64,000 nucleotides of DNA, from contig NW_003314294.1 in NCBI RefSeq assembly GCF_000143415.4, positions 1,701,586 through 1,765,585 on the forward strand, read 5' to 3'. The position numbers and the translations under genes are program-made. The DNA is from Selaginella moellendorffii. Taxonomy: Eukaryota; Streptophyta; Lycopodiopsida; Selaginellales; Selaginellaceae. This document shows, in pieces, positions 35,600 to 46,236 of this stretch. Each line of letters begins with the position of its first letter. Position 1 is the stretch's first letter. The notes beneath the pieces are model-generated. The model made no database searches. It saw nothing but the letters and a program-made list of their open reading frames with translations, and was not told the origin of the DNA.

Positions 35600-37425
35600 T
35601 AGCATGTGGCCTCACGCCATTTCCATTGCAGGAATTCTCGAGTCTTCTCTCGAAAACACTGGGGGTCAATGACACACTCAGCATCCATAACATTCTACTC
35701 GCGACAAAAGTTGTTTTTGACAAATGGGTAGATGTGCTAAGGAGGTACCATGACGGGGAGTTGCTAAACTCAATGGGTGTGGAGGACGGCCGGAAGCCCA
35801 ATGATTTGAAGCTCAACGCCTTGCGTTTCTCGCGGTCTCTAGACGACGACGACCTTCTGACAGTGGCTAATGCTCTTCTACTTGGTGAGGTAGTCTTCAA
35901 CAAGACCAAAATGACTCCCGGCCATATTATGACATATGAGGACTTGTGCACGACTCTGAGAGCTCGTGCGCTATTGAAGGATTGGATCTTCGAGCAAGTG
36001 GCCGTGGCGAGGGTGAGCATCGACACCACGCAAGAGATGATGGAAGAGCTGGACTTGTCAAATGAAGACATCGACGAGTACGTGAAGGGGGCCCCCAAGT
36101 TCATCGATCTGCTGCGGGATGCCACGAAAAGTAAAGCTGAGAAGTTGGATCAGTATCCAAATTTCATTAAGAGGGATGTCGACCGCCGGCTTCAGAAACA
36201 GCTCGACCCCGCAGCAGAGGCCTATCGAGAACCTTACCGAGTATACGTGAATTCGGATGAGGATCAAAGGTGGAGGAGCATCGTTTCCCGCGGAGATGAG
36301 CAGGTCAAGAACATCTTTTGTGTGATGGACTTCACAAACGAGGAGATCACTCATGCAGACGAAGTCAGCTCCATCATTGACTTAATGGTGGGACTTGCGG
36401 AGGTGGAATCTTCAGTCCACTATATGATCTACGACTCCGAATCCTATCACAAGTTCTGGAAAGCCTTGAACGAGGTGAAGGCTCGGTTGAAAGGCAAGGA
36501 GATGCGGGAGATCCATGGGATAATGGCTAAGAAGAAGATACCGACAAATGTCCGCATCTTCACAGTCGCCCTTGTTATTGGTCCTGCAGCAGAGTGGGAC
36601 TGGAGTGACTTCCCAGCTTCGTTCAACAAAGCCGATCGAATTGATCTGAGGGAGGTCAATTTACCCGTGCCTGAGGAACTGAAGACGGCTATGGAGCTTT
36701 CGAATCCAAAGAAAGCTCCAGGTGCAGCATGGGAAATGCTCAGCTGGGTCTTCAACGCAATAGCGGGTGACTCCAAGGGCAAATGCGTTGTCGAGTACAA
36801 CTGCGGCAGACTATTCTTTCGAGCCGCACTACTCAAGGGTGTCCCGTGTGTTGCGGTGACAAATTCCATTGAAGAGGTGACTTCAATGGAGCATATAATT
36901 ACAGTTGCCAAAGAAAAACAGTATCTTCTCTACGAACCTGGTGAGTACGCACTTTAAGTTTAAATGTTATCTCACAAGCTCTGTATGCAGGAGCGTGGCC
37001 ACCCCCAGATGCTGAAACGGCGTTAACAGCTACTGATGTTAGGCCGAGGTCACAACCTGCACAAGGTAAGGTCACGTGAGGCCTCACGCCATTTTGATTA
37101 TAGATCGTTGTGAATATTCAGACACGAGGACTGAAAAGCGCACTGGTGGCGCGTCGAAGAAGGACAAACAGACAAGCAATAGGAAAAAAGGAGGTACAAA
37201 TTATATTTGCAATGGCGTGTGGTCTCATGCCATTCCTTGCAGGAGACACTTCTTCAAAGGCAAAACAGGCAAGCACCAGCCAAGCTCAAACTGACAGTGG
37301 TCATAAAAAGCGAAAGCACGTTGGACAGTCGTCGGGATCAGAGGCGTTTGATTCGAAAAGGAAGAAGGGCAACGAAAAGATGATAGGTAATGCCTCGCGG
37401 TTATGGCGTGTGTGCTCATGCCATT
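35600..37425. repeat. Palindromes filling four short introns
   Basis: Copies at 35,600-35,621 (intron 2), 37,071-37,094 (intron 4, 38 bp long), 37,211-37,234 (intron 5) and 37,402-37,425 (intron 6). Each palindrome is about half of its intron. Confidence 0.9.
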
Positions 37426-38628
37426 CATTGCAGATCAAGGGCTGAGTGAAAGGAGCCAGTCACCACCTTCTGACTCAGATTCCTATGGCGGACTCCCCTT
37501 CCCCAATCTCAATGGAGAGGTACAATGGATGAGGGATGCTTTTCAAGTCAGGGCCACGTTTTTCTCATCTCGTCGTCTTCGAAGGGTGCAAGAACGTGCA
37601 GAAACCATGTTAAGACAGTCGGGTGAGGATACGGTCCTAGGTCACGCACTAAAACAGGCTATGGATGTCTTGTATTTTGAGATGGAGACTCGGCCAGATG
37701 ATTTTTCCAAGATGGTCCTGGAAAAACAAGCAATCCAGCCTGAGCAGCCTATGGAAGAAATGCAAGAGGGGGATGAGGAGCCAGAGAAAGATAATGAGCA
37801 GGAAGAGCAGAAGGACGAAGAGGAGGACGAAGAAGAGGAGGACGAAGAAGAGGAGGACGAAGAGGACTTGGATGGTCCTCACAATGGTGACGATCACAAT
37901 AACGACAATGACGATGATGACGATGATGGCCAGCCTGAGGTGGCCAAAGAGCAGCGGAGGAAGGTTATACAAGACAAACCATCAGGTAAATAATAGTACA
38001 TCCATTCCTAACCTTTTACCATTTCTAACATTGTCCATGTAGGTCGCAGAAGAAATGGTAAGTAGAGATTATTCAGTTGAATTAAGATACAAACTCTAGC
38101 CTTTAGTGTCGAGGAAGGATAGTGCCAAGCAAGGGTCGAAACGTATGTCCAATCCTTCAGAATCAGCAGTGCGCCCAAGTGATATCGGTCCTAGTTCCTC
38201 AATAGCAGTTGATGGTAAATACAGTATAGTCGATTCAATGTGCTAATGAGTTTGTTTTTAGTAGCACGGGAGGATACCATCTCAATCGAAGGGAGATATT
38301 TGGACATGCATATGGATCCGCCAGTGGACTCTACTTGCCTGCAAGAGTCATCAGAGCTGGTGGAGGCTACTATCCATATCAACGCCAAGCAAGCTGACCA
38401 CGCTCCACTTGATGCTGCCCATACCACTGAGTCAATCTTGTCCACGTATCCAACTGACGGTGACCAGGCGCCATTGGACCCGCATGAGGCCGCCCCAGCC
38501 GCCGAGCCGGTCGTATCCTCATTTTCAACGTGTGCCCAATCATCTGACTACGCGCCGTTGGAACCTCCCTACACCGCCCCTGCTGCCTGTTCGGTCATGT
38601 CCACTTTGCCAACGGAGGCACCAGCTGA

Positions 38629-38727
38629 AATGGCGTGTGATCACACGCCATCGGAACCACCCCATGCCACTGTTGAGCCAGTTGTACCAGAGTCTACAGC
38701 TGAAATGGCATGTGCCCACACGCCATC
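38629..38727. repeat. Two palindromes translated in the Pro-rich exon
   Basis: Copies at 38,629-38,652 and 38,704-38,727 are read in frame as EMACDHTPS and EMACAHTPS, each preceded by Ala and followed by acidic or Pro residues. Both are retained in copy C (57,608-57,631, 57,683-57,706). Confidence 0.9.
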
Positions 38728-39363
38728 GGATGCGATTGACCCCACATTGCAGAGGAGAGTATTTCTGCCCTTCACGTTTCCTCGACCAAAACCCTCTGAA
38801 CGACCATCGGGAGCACCATTCGCTAATATTGTAGATGGTAAAATTGACTTGTACCATTTTTTATGCTAACGCATTTCATTTCAGAGTCACGGCGAAAGTA
38901 CTGTATCGTTTTTGATCTGAACGGTGTCCTTTTCTCCCATGAGCGTGGCTCGTCCTCGAATGTCACTGCACCCTCCAAAGCCTGCGGTCGCAAGTTGGTC
39001 AAAAGAGACAGATTCACATTAATCACACGGGAGAAACTACGGGATCTAATAATGACCATGCGACACTTAAAACAGAGGGCCGGGTTCAATTTGCAATTAG
39101 GAGTTTGGACATCCATGATGCGCCACAATGCATTAACGTTGCTACAGATGATGCACGATCAGACGCGAGTAATATTACCATTTGACTTTCTCCTAACGCA
39201 GGAGGATTGCTTGACTATGGTCCATGTGAGGGGTAGCAAGCCCATCTTCGTCAAGGCAGAGGCTGTAGTGATGAACCGGACTGCTAGGTCAAGTGAAATC
39301 CTCATCATCGATGACTCGCCGATTAAAACTGCAGCGAACACGCACACATATGCAGTGCACCCC

Positions 39364-39851
39364 TATCCACCTAGTCTAGAGGAAAATGACCGAAGGAAAG
39401 GTGTGAAGCCAAAAGCAAGTAGTAAAGGGATAAAACCAAACCATAGGAATCAAAGGGCATAACCAAGGGTGGTTATGCTAGTTGGGAGTGGAGAATTAAG
39501 TGGGGGGTTCGAGGGTGTTGTTGCTAGCAACCATGATGTCATGGAGAGTCTAAAATATGGAATTATCCATGTTAAACTATATAGCAACTAGAAAGCTTGT
39601 GGATAGGGAAGCCTTAACAAGCTAAGAGACAGAGTTCCTTCAAAGTTCCCAAAGACGATTCTAGGTAGCTTAGTACCTAAAAAGCCAAGCGTAAATGGTT
39701 CCTAGAGTGTGCGAAATCAGAGTGGCGCAGCAGAAGCGTGGTCTTGAAGCTGGCCATGAGGCGAGGCTATCAAGGTTGGGGAAGTGGTTCCCGAATGTTC
39801 AAAGAGAGGGCTTTGAACGAAAGTCGATGGTTAAGGACTTTCACGCTTAAT
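39364..39851. other. 488-bp spacer between copies A and B
   Basis: Homology to the element stops in the HAD exon of copy A, and copy B begins at 39,852. The spacer matches nothing else seen in the window and has no gene. Confidence 0.5.
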
Positions 39852-40390
39852 GCTCTATTTCGTTAAAGTGGGATTTATTCAGTAAAATGGGACTAGGTAC
39901 AAATTTTCAAGTATTTGAAAATGACGTGAAATTATATGTTTTTTGTCCAGGGGCTAGACATATCTGGGGCATGGTGACTAGTGCGGTGACTTTGTGTCCA
40001 GACTGAGTCCATCTGGTTGTATAATAAATCTCATTGTCAAGGTGAACAAGCCGAATCTGAAGCTAAAAAGAGCGATGGCATGCACACACACACTATTTGT
40101 TTGTTCATTGAGCGTGTGGTGAGCTTTCCAAGATGAACGTCATTCCTATTAGCCAGACATATAACTTAATGGTGAGAACATTTAGATATTATTCAATGTT
40201 ATCTTTTTCTAATGAATCTAATTGTGAAGGTGTAGCAAGAGGCATTGCTAGTCTGGAAAAGTCATTTAATTCATTTGACCCTTAGTGTATTTTCATGAAA
40301 CTAAATAACATTCATATTATTAAGGAATTTCTCTAGTACCTTTTTTTTACGACATAGAGGCTTGCATTTCTTTCAAAGGTGATTTAGTAA

Positions 40391-41408
40391 AAGGCCTGAG
40401 GGCACATGCCATTCTATTTCTCAGACCGGTATTAAGATATACTAGTGCAAAGGGAAAAAGATATTTGGTGATCAAGTAAATGGCATGAGGGCACACGCCA
40501 TTATAAGCCTAAGCGCTAGTGGACACCTCCTTTTTGGTACTCTCGGCAGTACTATCATCCTTCTCCAGGTCAGTTGTTTTGCTTTGGATTGTTGTCTCTG
40601 ACATTACTGGGGCGTTCTCGATAGTTGTTAATGTTGCCGTTTGTTCAGAAAAATGATCACCTGGAGTATAATACGGGGAGTTTGGAAGACTTATATATTC
40701 TACATCTTCACCTATCTCCTTCTCCGTCTCCTTTTCTGCCTCACTTACAGATTTTGTGCTTGCCATGAGAACGCTCTTCACCCTAAAATATGGAGTTCGT
40801 TGTGTTATAAAAGGAAACCAACACACACGCTACAAGGGAATGATGGTACATAAAGCACGTAAGCCCACAATATGGGTTTATGTGCCATTAATATGGGCCA
40901 CACGCCATATTATTAGATTTATGCACGTGTGATTGGTAAATGCATATGTCACATCATCTTTGTTTTACCTCACACACTATATCAAGCCTAATGAACCATA
41001 TCACATGTGCGCACATGCTATATATATGGAGAAGTATTATGCAAGGATAGAAAAATTCAATGCATGATTGTGGAGAGCAATGGCATGAAGCCACATGCTA
41101 AATAACATTTTAGAGAAAGAATTAAAATAAAAACATGCAAACAGTACTGAGTGGACCAAGACTTAGAAGTGCACAATTGAATAAGGTATTTCTAATAAAT
41201 ATTTCACTCACCTCATATAGGAATGGCTACCACTCTCAAATGGCGTATCGCCTCATGCCATCACCTCGCAATTTGTTATAACAATCCGATGAATTCATAT
41301 TCGGCTTGTTCACCTTGAACTTTAAGTAAGATTTGCTAGAACAACTAAGAATTTATACTTGTTATTTGTATCATCTCACCTAGGAATGGCATAAGGCCAC
41401 ATGCCATC
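40391..41408. repeat. Palindromes at the left end of copy B
   Basis: Copies or half-copies at 40,391-40,412, 40,479-40,502, 41,079-41,100, 41,239-41,262 and 41,385-41,408. The last three lie in about 400 bp present in B but missing from A. Confidence 0.8.
40509..40826 (-). CDS. Small acidic ORF, copy B
   Basis: Counterpart of the ORF at 21,122-21,481 in copy A, open over its whole length with few changes. Composition is Ser/Thr/Glu/Lys-rich; function unknown. It lies downstream of the minus-strand DUF7869 pseudogene and could be one of its exons. Confidence 0.4.
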   Translation of the reverse strand: MCWFPFITQRTPYFRVKSVLMASTKSVSEAEKETEKEIGEDVEYISLPNSPYYTPGDHFSEQTATLTTIENAPVMSETTIQSKTTDLEKDDSTAESTKKEVSTSA

Positions 41409-41479
41409 ACGCCTCCTCTGATTCAGATTCGGATTGTTCACCTTGAAATAAAATACATTAGAAACTTAGTAAAGGAATA

Positions 41480-43988
41480 TTAATGAATCTCACCTTGAAC
41501 CCGGGTTATGAATGCTCTTGCTGCATCTCTTGCATGGTCTGGCAAGGTGATGGTGGTACTCTGCTTCCGCATCCAACCATGCACAACATTATCCACCGAT
41601 ATGCTCATGCTGGGATCCCTTGGATTCAGCACCCATCTCTTTTCTAGGCAATCCTTTGTATATTCAGAACTTGGCTTGAACCACTCCACAGTTACATTGA
41701 AGGAGTTAGTTTCCGCGTCCTCCTCTGCATCAGTGATGCAACGCCCCACCCATATCATTTGTTTTTTATTACTGGGTCTGACAAGCACAACCATTCCTTT
41801 GCAGACCTGTACTAGATTGAATGCTGAATCCGGCTTCTTGTTCCTCGGCCCACAATAGTGATCCTCAACATTGTTATCTGTCACTGCATTTCCAAAGGAC
41901 ATTGTTCCGCTACTATCTGGTGCTTTGGGTTCTGGCCAAAAGGACTCTTCCAATTCTTCATATACAACCGGCCCATTTTGGATAGCAGATATAATCTTCT
42001 CCCAGTATTCGATCAAAGGCTTGCACCTCTGAAAATAGGATTCTCCACCAAACACCAACCCCCTCTTCCAGAAGGCAATATGCTGTCTAATCCTGGCCAC
42101 TATACTTTCCTGGTCTTTGAGTCCATCCGGGTGCATTGGCCATGGGGAACCCTGAGGAATCATAGGTTCCCCAGTTATGGGATCTCTCTTGAAGAGTTCA
42201 ATGCCGTCCACTGGCAGCCACACTGTGTCCCATTCTCTCATCTTGTACCTCATCACTGGAGCACCGTCACGCATGTTGAAATGAAACTGAAGAGGCTTGG
42301 AGTGGCCAATCAGCGTTTCGGATCCATCCCTGATGTAGCCTCTTACAAACCCCTTAAAGTCTGGAACCTCTATCACAAGTGCAGCTTTAACAGTGCCTTT
42401 GATGCAATTTTGGAATTCATCGTAGAGTTGTGGGAGGGTGAGGACATTGGATCGCCGGAGGGACTCTGCCAGGTGACTGAACATGGCATCGATGTCTTCA
42501 TGAGTGTGCCCAACCATGAGAAAGCCAAGTGTAACCGTTTCAAATATGCCTTTGGCAACAAGCATCGCCAAGTACGCGAAGACGTACATGTTTTTGTTCT
42601 CACTACCAGCATTGTCTGTTTGGAGCAGAAGATGGGGTGGAAGGCCACATCGGGCGCAAGAACTTCCTTGAGATTTTGCTTCGTTTGGATGAGGCTATGC
42701 ATTCACCGGGCGACTAGCCTCGTCGGAATGGCATGAGGCCTCACGTGATAACCCTACAATCTGACGGCCAACATATTCACTAGGATGGCATGGGGCCCCA
42801 CGCGATACTGCAAGCCTTTGCTCCTCCTCCAGCTGAACCCTGTATGGGGTTCGATCGACAAGGGCCTTATGCAAGGGTTGGCCGTTCAGCTCAATCTGCG
42901 CACTTTGCAGAGACCTTAAATGTTTTGCTAGGGACGCAATCATCATGTTTGCACCCCCGCCACCCCATAGAGGTACAAAGAAGTTCCCATAGTTCTGGGC
43001 ACTATGCCCATGAGCGATTATGCCAAACAGAGACACAGGCAGCTGCATGGATGAAGAGATTGCCTTGGGGGCAGGATTGAGTCGAGGTAAGCACATCTTT
43101 TTCTGGTCCTTTTTGTCGTGGATGATGTAGAGGTAAGAGTCAGGTCTCTCCATGGAGAGAATCCTGTTATGATAATATGCAGTCCTACAACTTCTCTGCT
43201 TGATGTTGTGGTCGAGCTGCCTTCTAACCAACATCTCTCGCTCTTGAGCGATGCAAGAATTCTTCGACAAAGCCATTTTGATAGCAGTGCACTCGTCACA
43301 CTTTGAAAAGCTGGAGTACTTTCCTATACTCACATCCCTGAACCTGTTGCTCCACAATCTACTAAATCTAGATTGGCTCAGCTTCCTGTAGCCATTACTT
43401 TGGAGTTCCCGATTCACATCTTCCAATATGGCCCCCTTGGTATACATGGAAGGGAGAACTCGTTGGGTGTCTCGAGTTCCATCTTCCAAGAGGCGGGTTT
43501 TATGTGGTTGCTGCTCACTACATGTCTCGACAAACCTCTTGAAGATTGCCTCTCCATATACAACATGGTTTTGTGAGTACCGTCGTTCCCATGGACTGCC
43601 TTTTCGGTTCGTTGCTCAGATCCCTTTGGCTGCACTTTAGGAAGGTGTACTTTCTTTTCCCATGAAGAGATGTTCTGTCATCAGTTGTAGTGGTGTTTGA
43701 TTGTGAATCCTTCACATTCTCAAACACTAAGTGCCTCAATTTCCACCGCACAATGCTTCCAATAGTCAGACTGTTTTCGTTTGTGTCAACAACCTTTAAA
43801 ATCGCAACTCCAATATCATCCCAGCCCAATTCTTGATTAGCAACCGCATCTTTTGGATCGACAACTGTGGCTAAGCCCTCAGCTACCACCTCCCCCTCGG
43901 GGTTGTTTAGAAACACCTTTGCCTGAATCCATGTAGCACGGTTCTTAAGATCCACGGAGGGAACATGCGTCGCACTTGCAGAGGGCAT
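41480..43988 (-). pseudogene. DUF7869-like putative transposase, copy B (deleted and frameshifted)
   Basis: The core with TDNAGSENKN, MYVFAYLAMLV and GHTHEDIDAMF is present. Damage relative to copy A: a stop at 42,695 (CAG to TAG), a roughly 0.3-kb deletion removing the Cys-rich region (bounded by CTGCCT, which in copy A occurs as a direct repeat), a 7-bp deletion causing a frameshift near 43,570, and loss of the N-terminal part near 43,980. The acidic motif residues themselves are unchanged. It cannot make the full protein. Confidence 0.8.
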
Positions 43989-44167
43989 TCTAAAAGTGCA
44001 GAAAAGAAGTTAAGACCATCCAAAAAATCATGGCAGAATGGCTTTGGCCATAGCATAGCAGGGGCCAAAGATAGCATGAGGCCTCATGCCATCTTGATAT
44101 ACACACAGTTGCAGGCAAGTAAAAACATACATGACAATACACTAGCCATGAAATTGCAAGGGCCCAA

Positions 44168-46230
44168 GATGGCATGTGGCCTCATGCCATTTCTAAATGT
44201 GGTCCTAAGCCATTCCATGGTGAATATACCAGGAAGCACAAGTGCCAAATATCAAGAGGAAGCGGTAGCCACACCAAAGACAGTGCCGCTCACAATACCG
44301 CAACTACTCGTAGCGCCGCTCGCAACACCGCAACTGCTCGTAGCGCTGCTCGCACAAACTGCCACTCGCATAAACTACCGCTCGCAATGGCGCTCGCAAT
44401 GCCGCAACCGCTCGTAGACACATAAACCACAGCTCACAACGCCGCTTACACAAGCAGCGCTCACTGCGCTTAGCGGAACCAAGAACACGGCGCACAAAAA
44501 TGATAGACCTAGGAATGAGTTCGAGAATTCAAAAATAACACACGCTTGAACGTCACATCAAATCCTCTGACAAACCAGATCTTATGACTCCTCTGACAAA
44601 TTTCAAACTGAGTAGCTTTTAGACTTTGTTGTCGGAGGTTGAACTTTGTCACATCATGTCCTTGCCTCGATCCAGCTGTGCCATGTCAGTGATTCGAACT
44701 TTGCCATGCCATGTCAGCGATCTGCGCCAAGATTATTTGCCGTGTAAAGGAATAATTATGCTGTGTGTGTACGTCCATTTATGGCAATATAAGGCCACAC
44801 GCCATTCAAAGAATAATGCTAGTCGAGCATTTTTTGGTGCATTTTTGGGTTCAAAATTGCATGAGCCCACACGCTATAAAGTTTACCTGTACCAAAAATA
44901 GAAACAGCTTTATTTACTTGGGAATTTAAGTGGTTGAGGCATTTTTAAACTTACAAACACATGCCCTACTTACATTCCTTTGGTTGCTTAAAATTCAAAA
45001 ATATTATAAACCTTTCTTTTTGCATTTTCAATGTTTTCAATTATGGTTTTTGATTTTCGCAGGACCAGCTTAGTAATCTATTTGCATCCCGTCATGTTTA
45101 TAGCTAGCTTTCGTTTGTCCCCTTCGCTAGCCTGAGATACATCTGCTCGGCATCTGCCTCTTACAGCATTTGCCTAGAAAGGGCATCTTTCTTCACGCAG
45201 CATTTGCCACATGTTTAGGGTTTAGGGTTTAGCAATTCAGTAGCTTGATAAACATGCAAATACAGAACTTGATGCAAAATCCTTTGATATCTCAGGACCA
45301 TAAACACATTTCAATAGAGAGGGTCCTTTCATTTCATAACTCCTTACGTAGATCTTGGTGAAACCAGAGTTAGTGAAGCTGGTTTTTTGTGATCCTGCAT
45401 CTGATTGTGATGTCCCTTTGCAGTGTCGATGGAAACGTCAATGCACACCAAACTGTAGAATCTTGGAGAAAAATAACGGTCGGATCTATGGCAAATGCCC
45501 CTGAAACATTGTAAGGCTCGTGTGGTCTCATGTGGTGTCCGATCGAGATGCTTCTTTGCAGGGTCATCAAGAAGGACATTGTATACCATTCTTTATTTAG
45601 CTGAACATCTGGCATTTTTGGAAATACAAGATGCTTTGGAATATCCAATCATGCATGGTATAAATATAGCGAGGGTATTAAATGATATCCCAATCATGAT
45701 CTTTCTTTTGGATTTCGCGTGCATGCAGTCCGAGGAATGATGACGTTGCGGATTTCTTTTGGATTTCACGTGCATGCATGCGCGCGGCAATCCAGAAATT
45801 AATGGTGGCGCCCAAGTCCGAGGAATGATGACGTGGCGGGATTACCAACCGTCGTGACATTTCGCGCGTGTGAGGTTAGGTTTTGCATTTTGCTTCGTAC
45901 TCGCGCTCGTATCGCGCTCCCACTCGCGATCACGCTCACATTCGCGCTCATCTACCTTCTCTACAGGTTTCTCATGTGCATCGGCGTCCACTCGCGCTCG
46001 CATCGCGCTCTTGTGCATCGGCGTCCACTTCAAGACACACCCAGTTTGTAACTTCGCCGCCAACTCCGCCACCCACTCCGCCACCCACACGCAGCCCACT
46101 TGGCATCCCGGGAGATTTTAGCGCCACTCTCCAACTGTAAGTGGCAGAGTAGCCTTGCTGCTATGATCCGCTGCACACACAGTGCACATTCGCCAGCGAG
46201 TCCGGCCTCGATTGTCATGCCTCCATTCGG
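44168..46230. promoter_or_regulatory. Intergenic region of copy B
   Basis: Contains palindromes at 44,071-44,094, 44,168-44,191, 44,789-44,808 and 44,856-44,878, the CpG-rich clusters (44,285-44,420; 45,900-46,010), a 2.7-unit TTTAGGG run (45,214-45,232) and the TATAAATA box at 45,659-45,666. It is shorter than in copy A because a segment equivalent to 26.47-27.01 kb is missing. Confidence 0.6.
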
Positions 46231-46236
46231 CTTCAA

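Larger units (their letters stand above)
20464..39363 (+). mobile_element. Copy A of the ~13-kb DUF7869/ParB-HAD element (3' truncated, LTR element nested inside)
   Basis: It begins with GCTCTATTTCGTTAAAGTGG (the first 20 of 22 bp), identical to the start of copy B (39,852) and to the opposite end of copy C (56,159), so the ends are terminal inverted repeats. It contains a minus-strand DUF7869 gene, a 3-kb intergenic region rich in repeats and a plus-strand ParB-HAD gene. Homology to copy C stops at 39,363 inside the HAD exon, so about 0.8 kb including the right end is missing. Removing the nested LTR element and its 5-bp duplication leaves about 12.4 kb. With the missing end taken from copy C, the full element is about 13.2 kb. 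Confidence 0.8.
27698..39363 (+). pseudogene. ParB-like / HAD-phosphatase fusion gene, copy A (11 exons)
   Basis: Exons inferred from reading frame and GT...AG sites: ATG 27,698-27,700; 27,940-29,097 plus 35,557-35,577 (interrupted by the LTR element); 35,632-36,940; 36,991-37,065; 37,104-37,193; 37,243-37,386; 37,434-37,985; 38,043-38,057; 38,107-38,214; 38,262-38,837; 38,885-39,363. Introns 3-10 are all phase 1 and only 38-57 bp long. Domains by residue: about 225-310 ParB/Srx-like (VYTIDVSRIEIQ, NHR, then FYAVSGQHSSLAMQ, resembling the G-x-H-x-x-x-A box); 395-830 conserved but unknown; 1,040-1,105 acidic Glu/Asp tract; 1,159-1,350 Pro-rich; from 1,351 a HAD domain (FDLNGVL, later ILIIDDSP). 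Apart from the LTR insertion and the lost 3' end I saw no stop. Intron 2 is also open in frame (54 bp), so its removal is uncertain. Function unknown; DNA or nucleotide binding by the ParB-like part is inference. Confidence 0.7.

Noticed and set aside
35578-35631. Calling intron 2 with certainty
   Set aside because: GT...AG ends and a palindrome fit an intron, but its 54 bp are a multiple of three and free of stops, so retention cannot be excluded; noted as uncertain.
35547-36125. 192-codon minus-strand ORF opposite exon 3
   Set aside because: Shadow of the ParB-HAD coding strand, repeated at equivalent positions in B and C; Ser-rich without domain.
37649-37972. Hydrophobic membrane protein on the minus strand
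   Set aside because: It is the antisense of the Glu/Asp codon tract (GAG/GAC read as Leu/Val/Ile); the plus-strand frame belongs to the ParB-HAD gene.
27698-39363. Bacterial contamination carrying parB
   Set aside because: The gene has spliceosomal introns, sits between plant-type retrotransposons and occurs in three copies embedded in the same DNA.
39364-39851. Spacer between A and B as the missing right end of copy A
   Set aside because: It shows no match to the right end seen in copy C and lacks the 22-bp terminus at its left edge.
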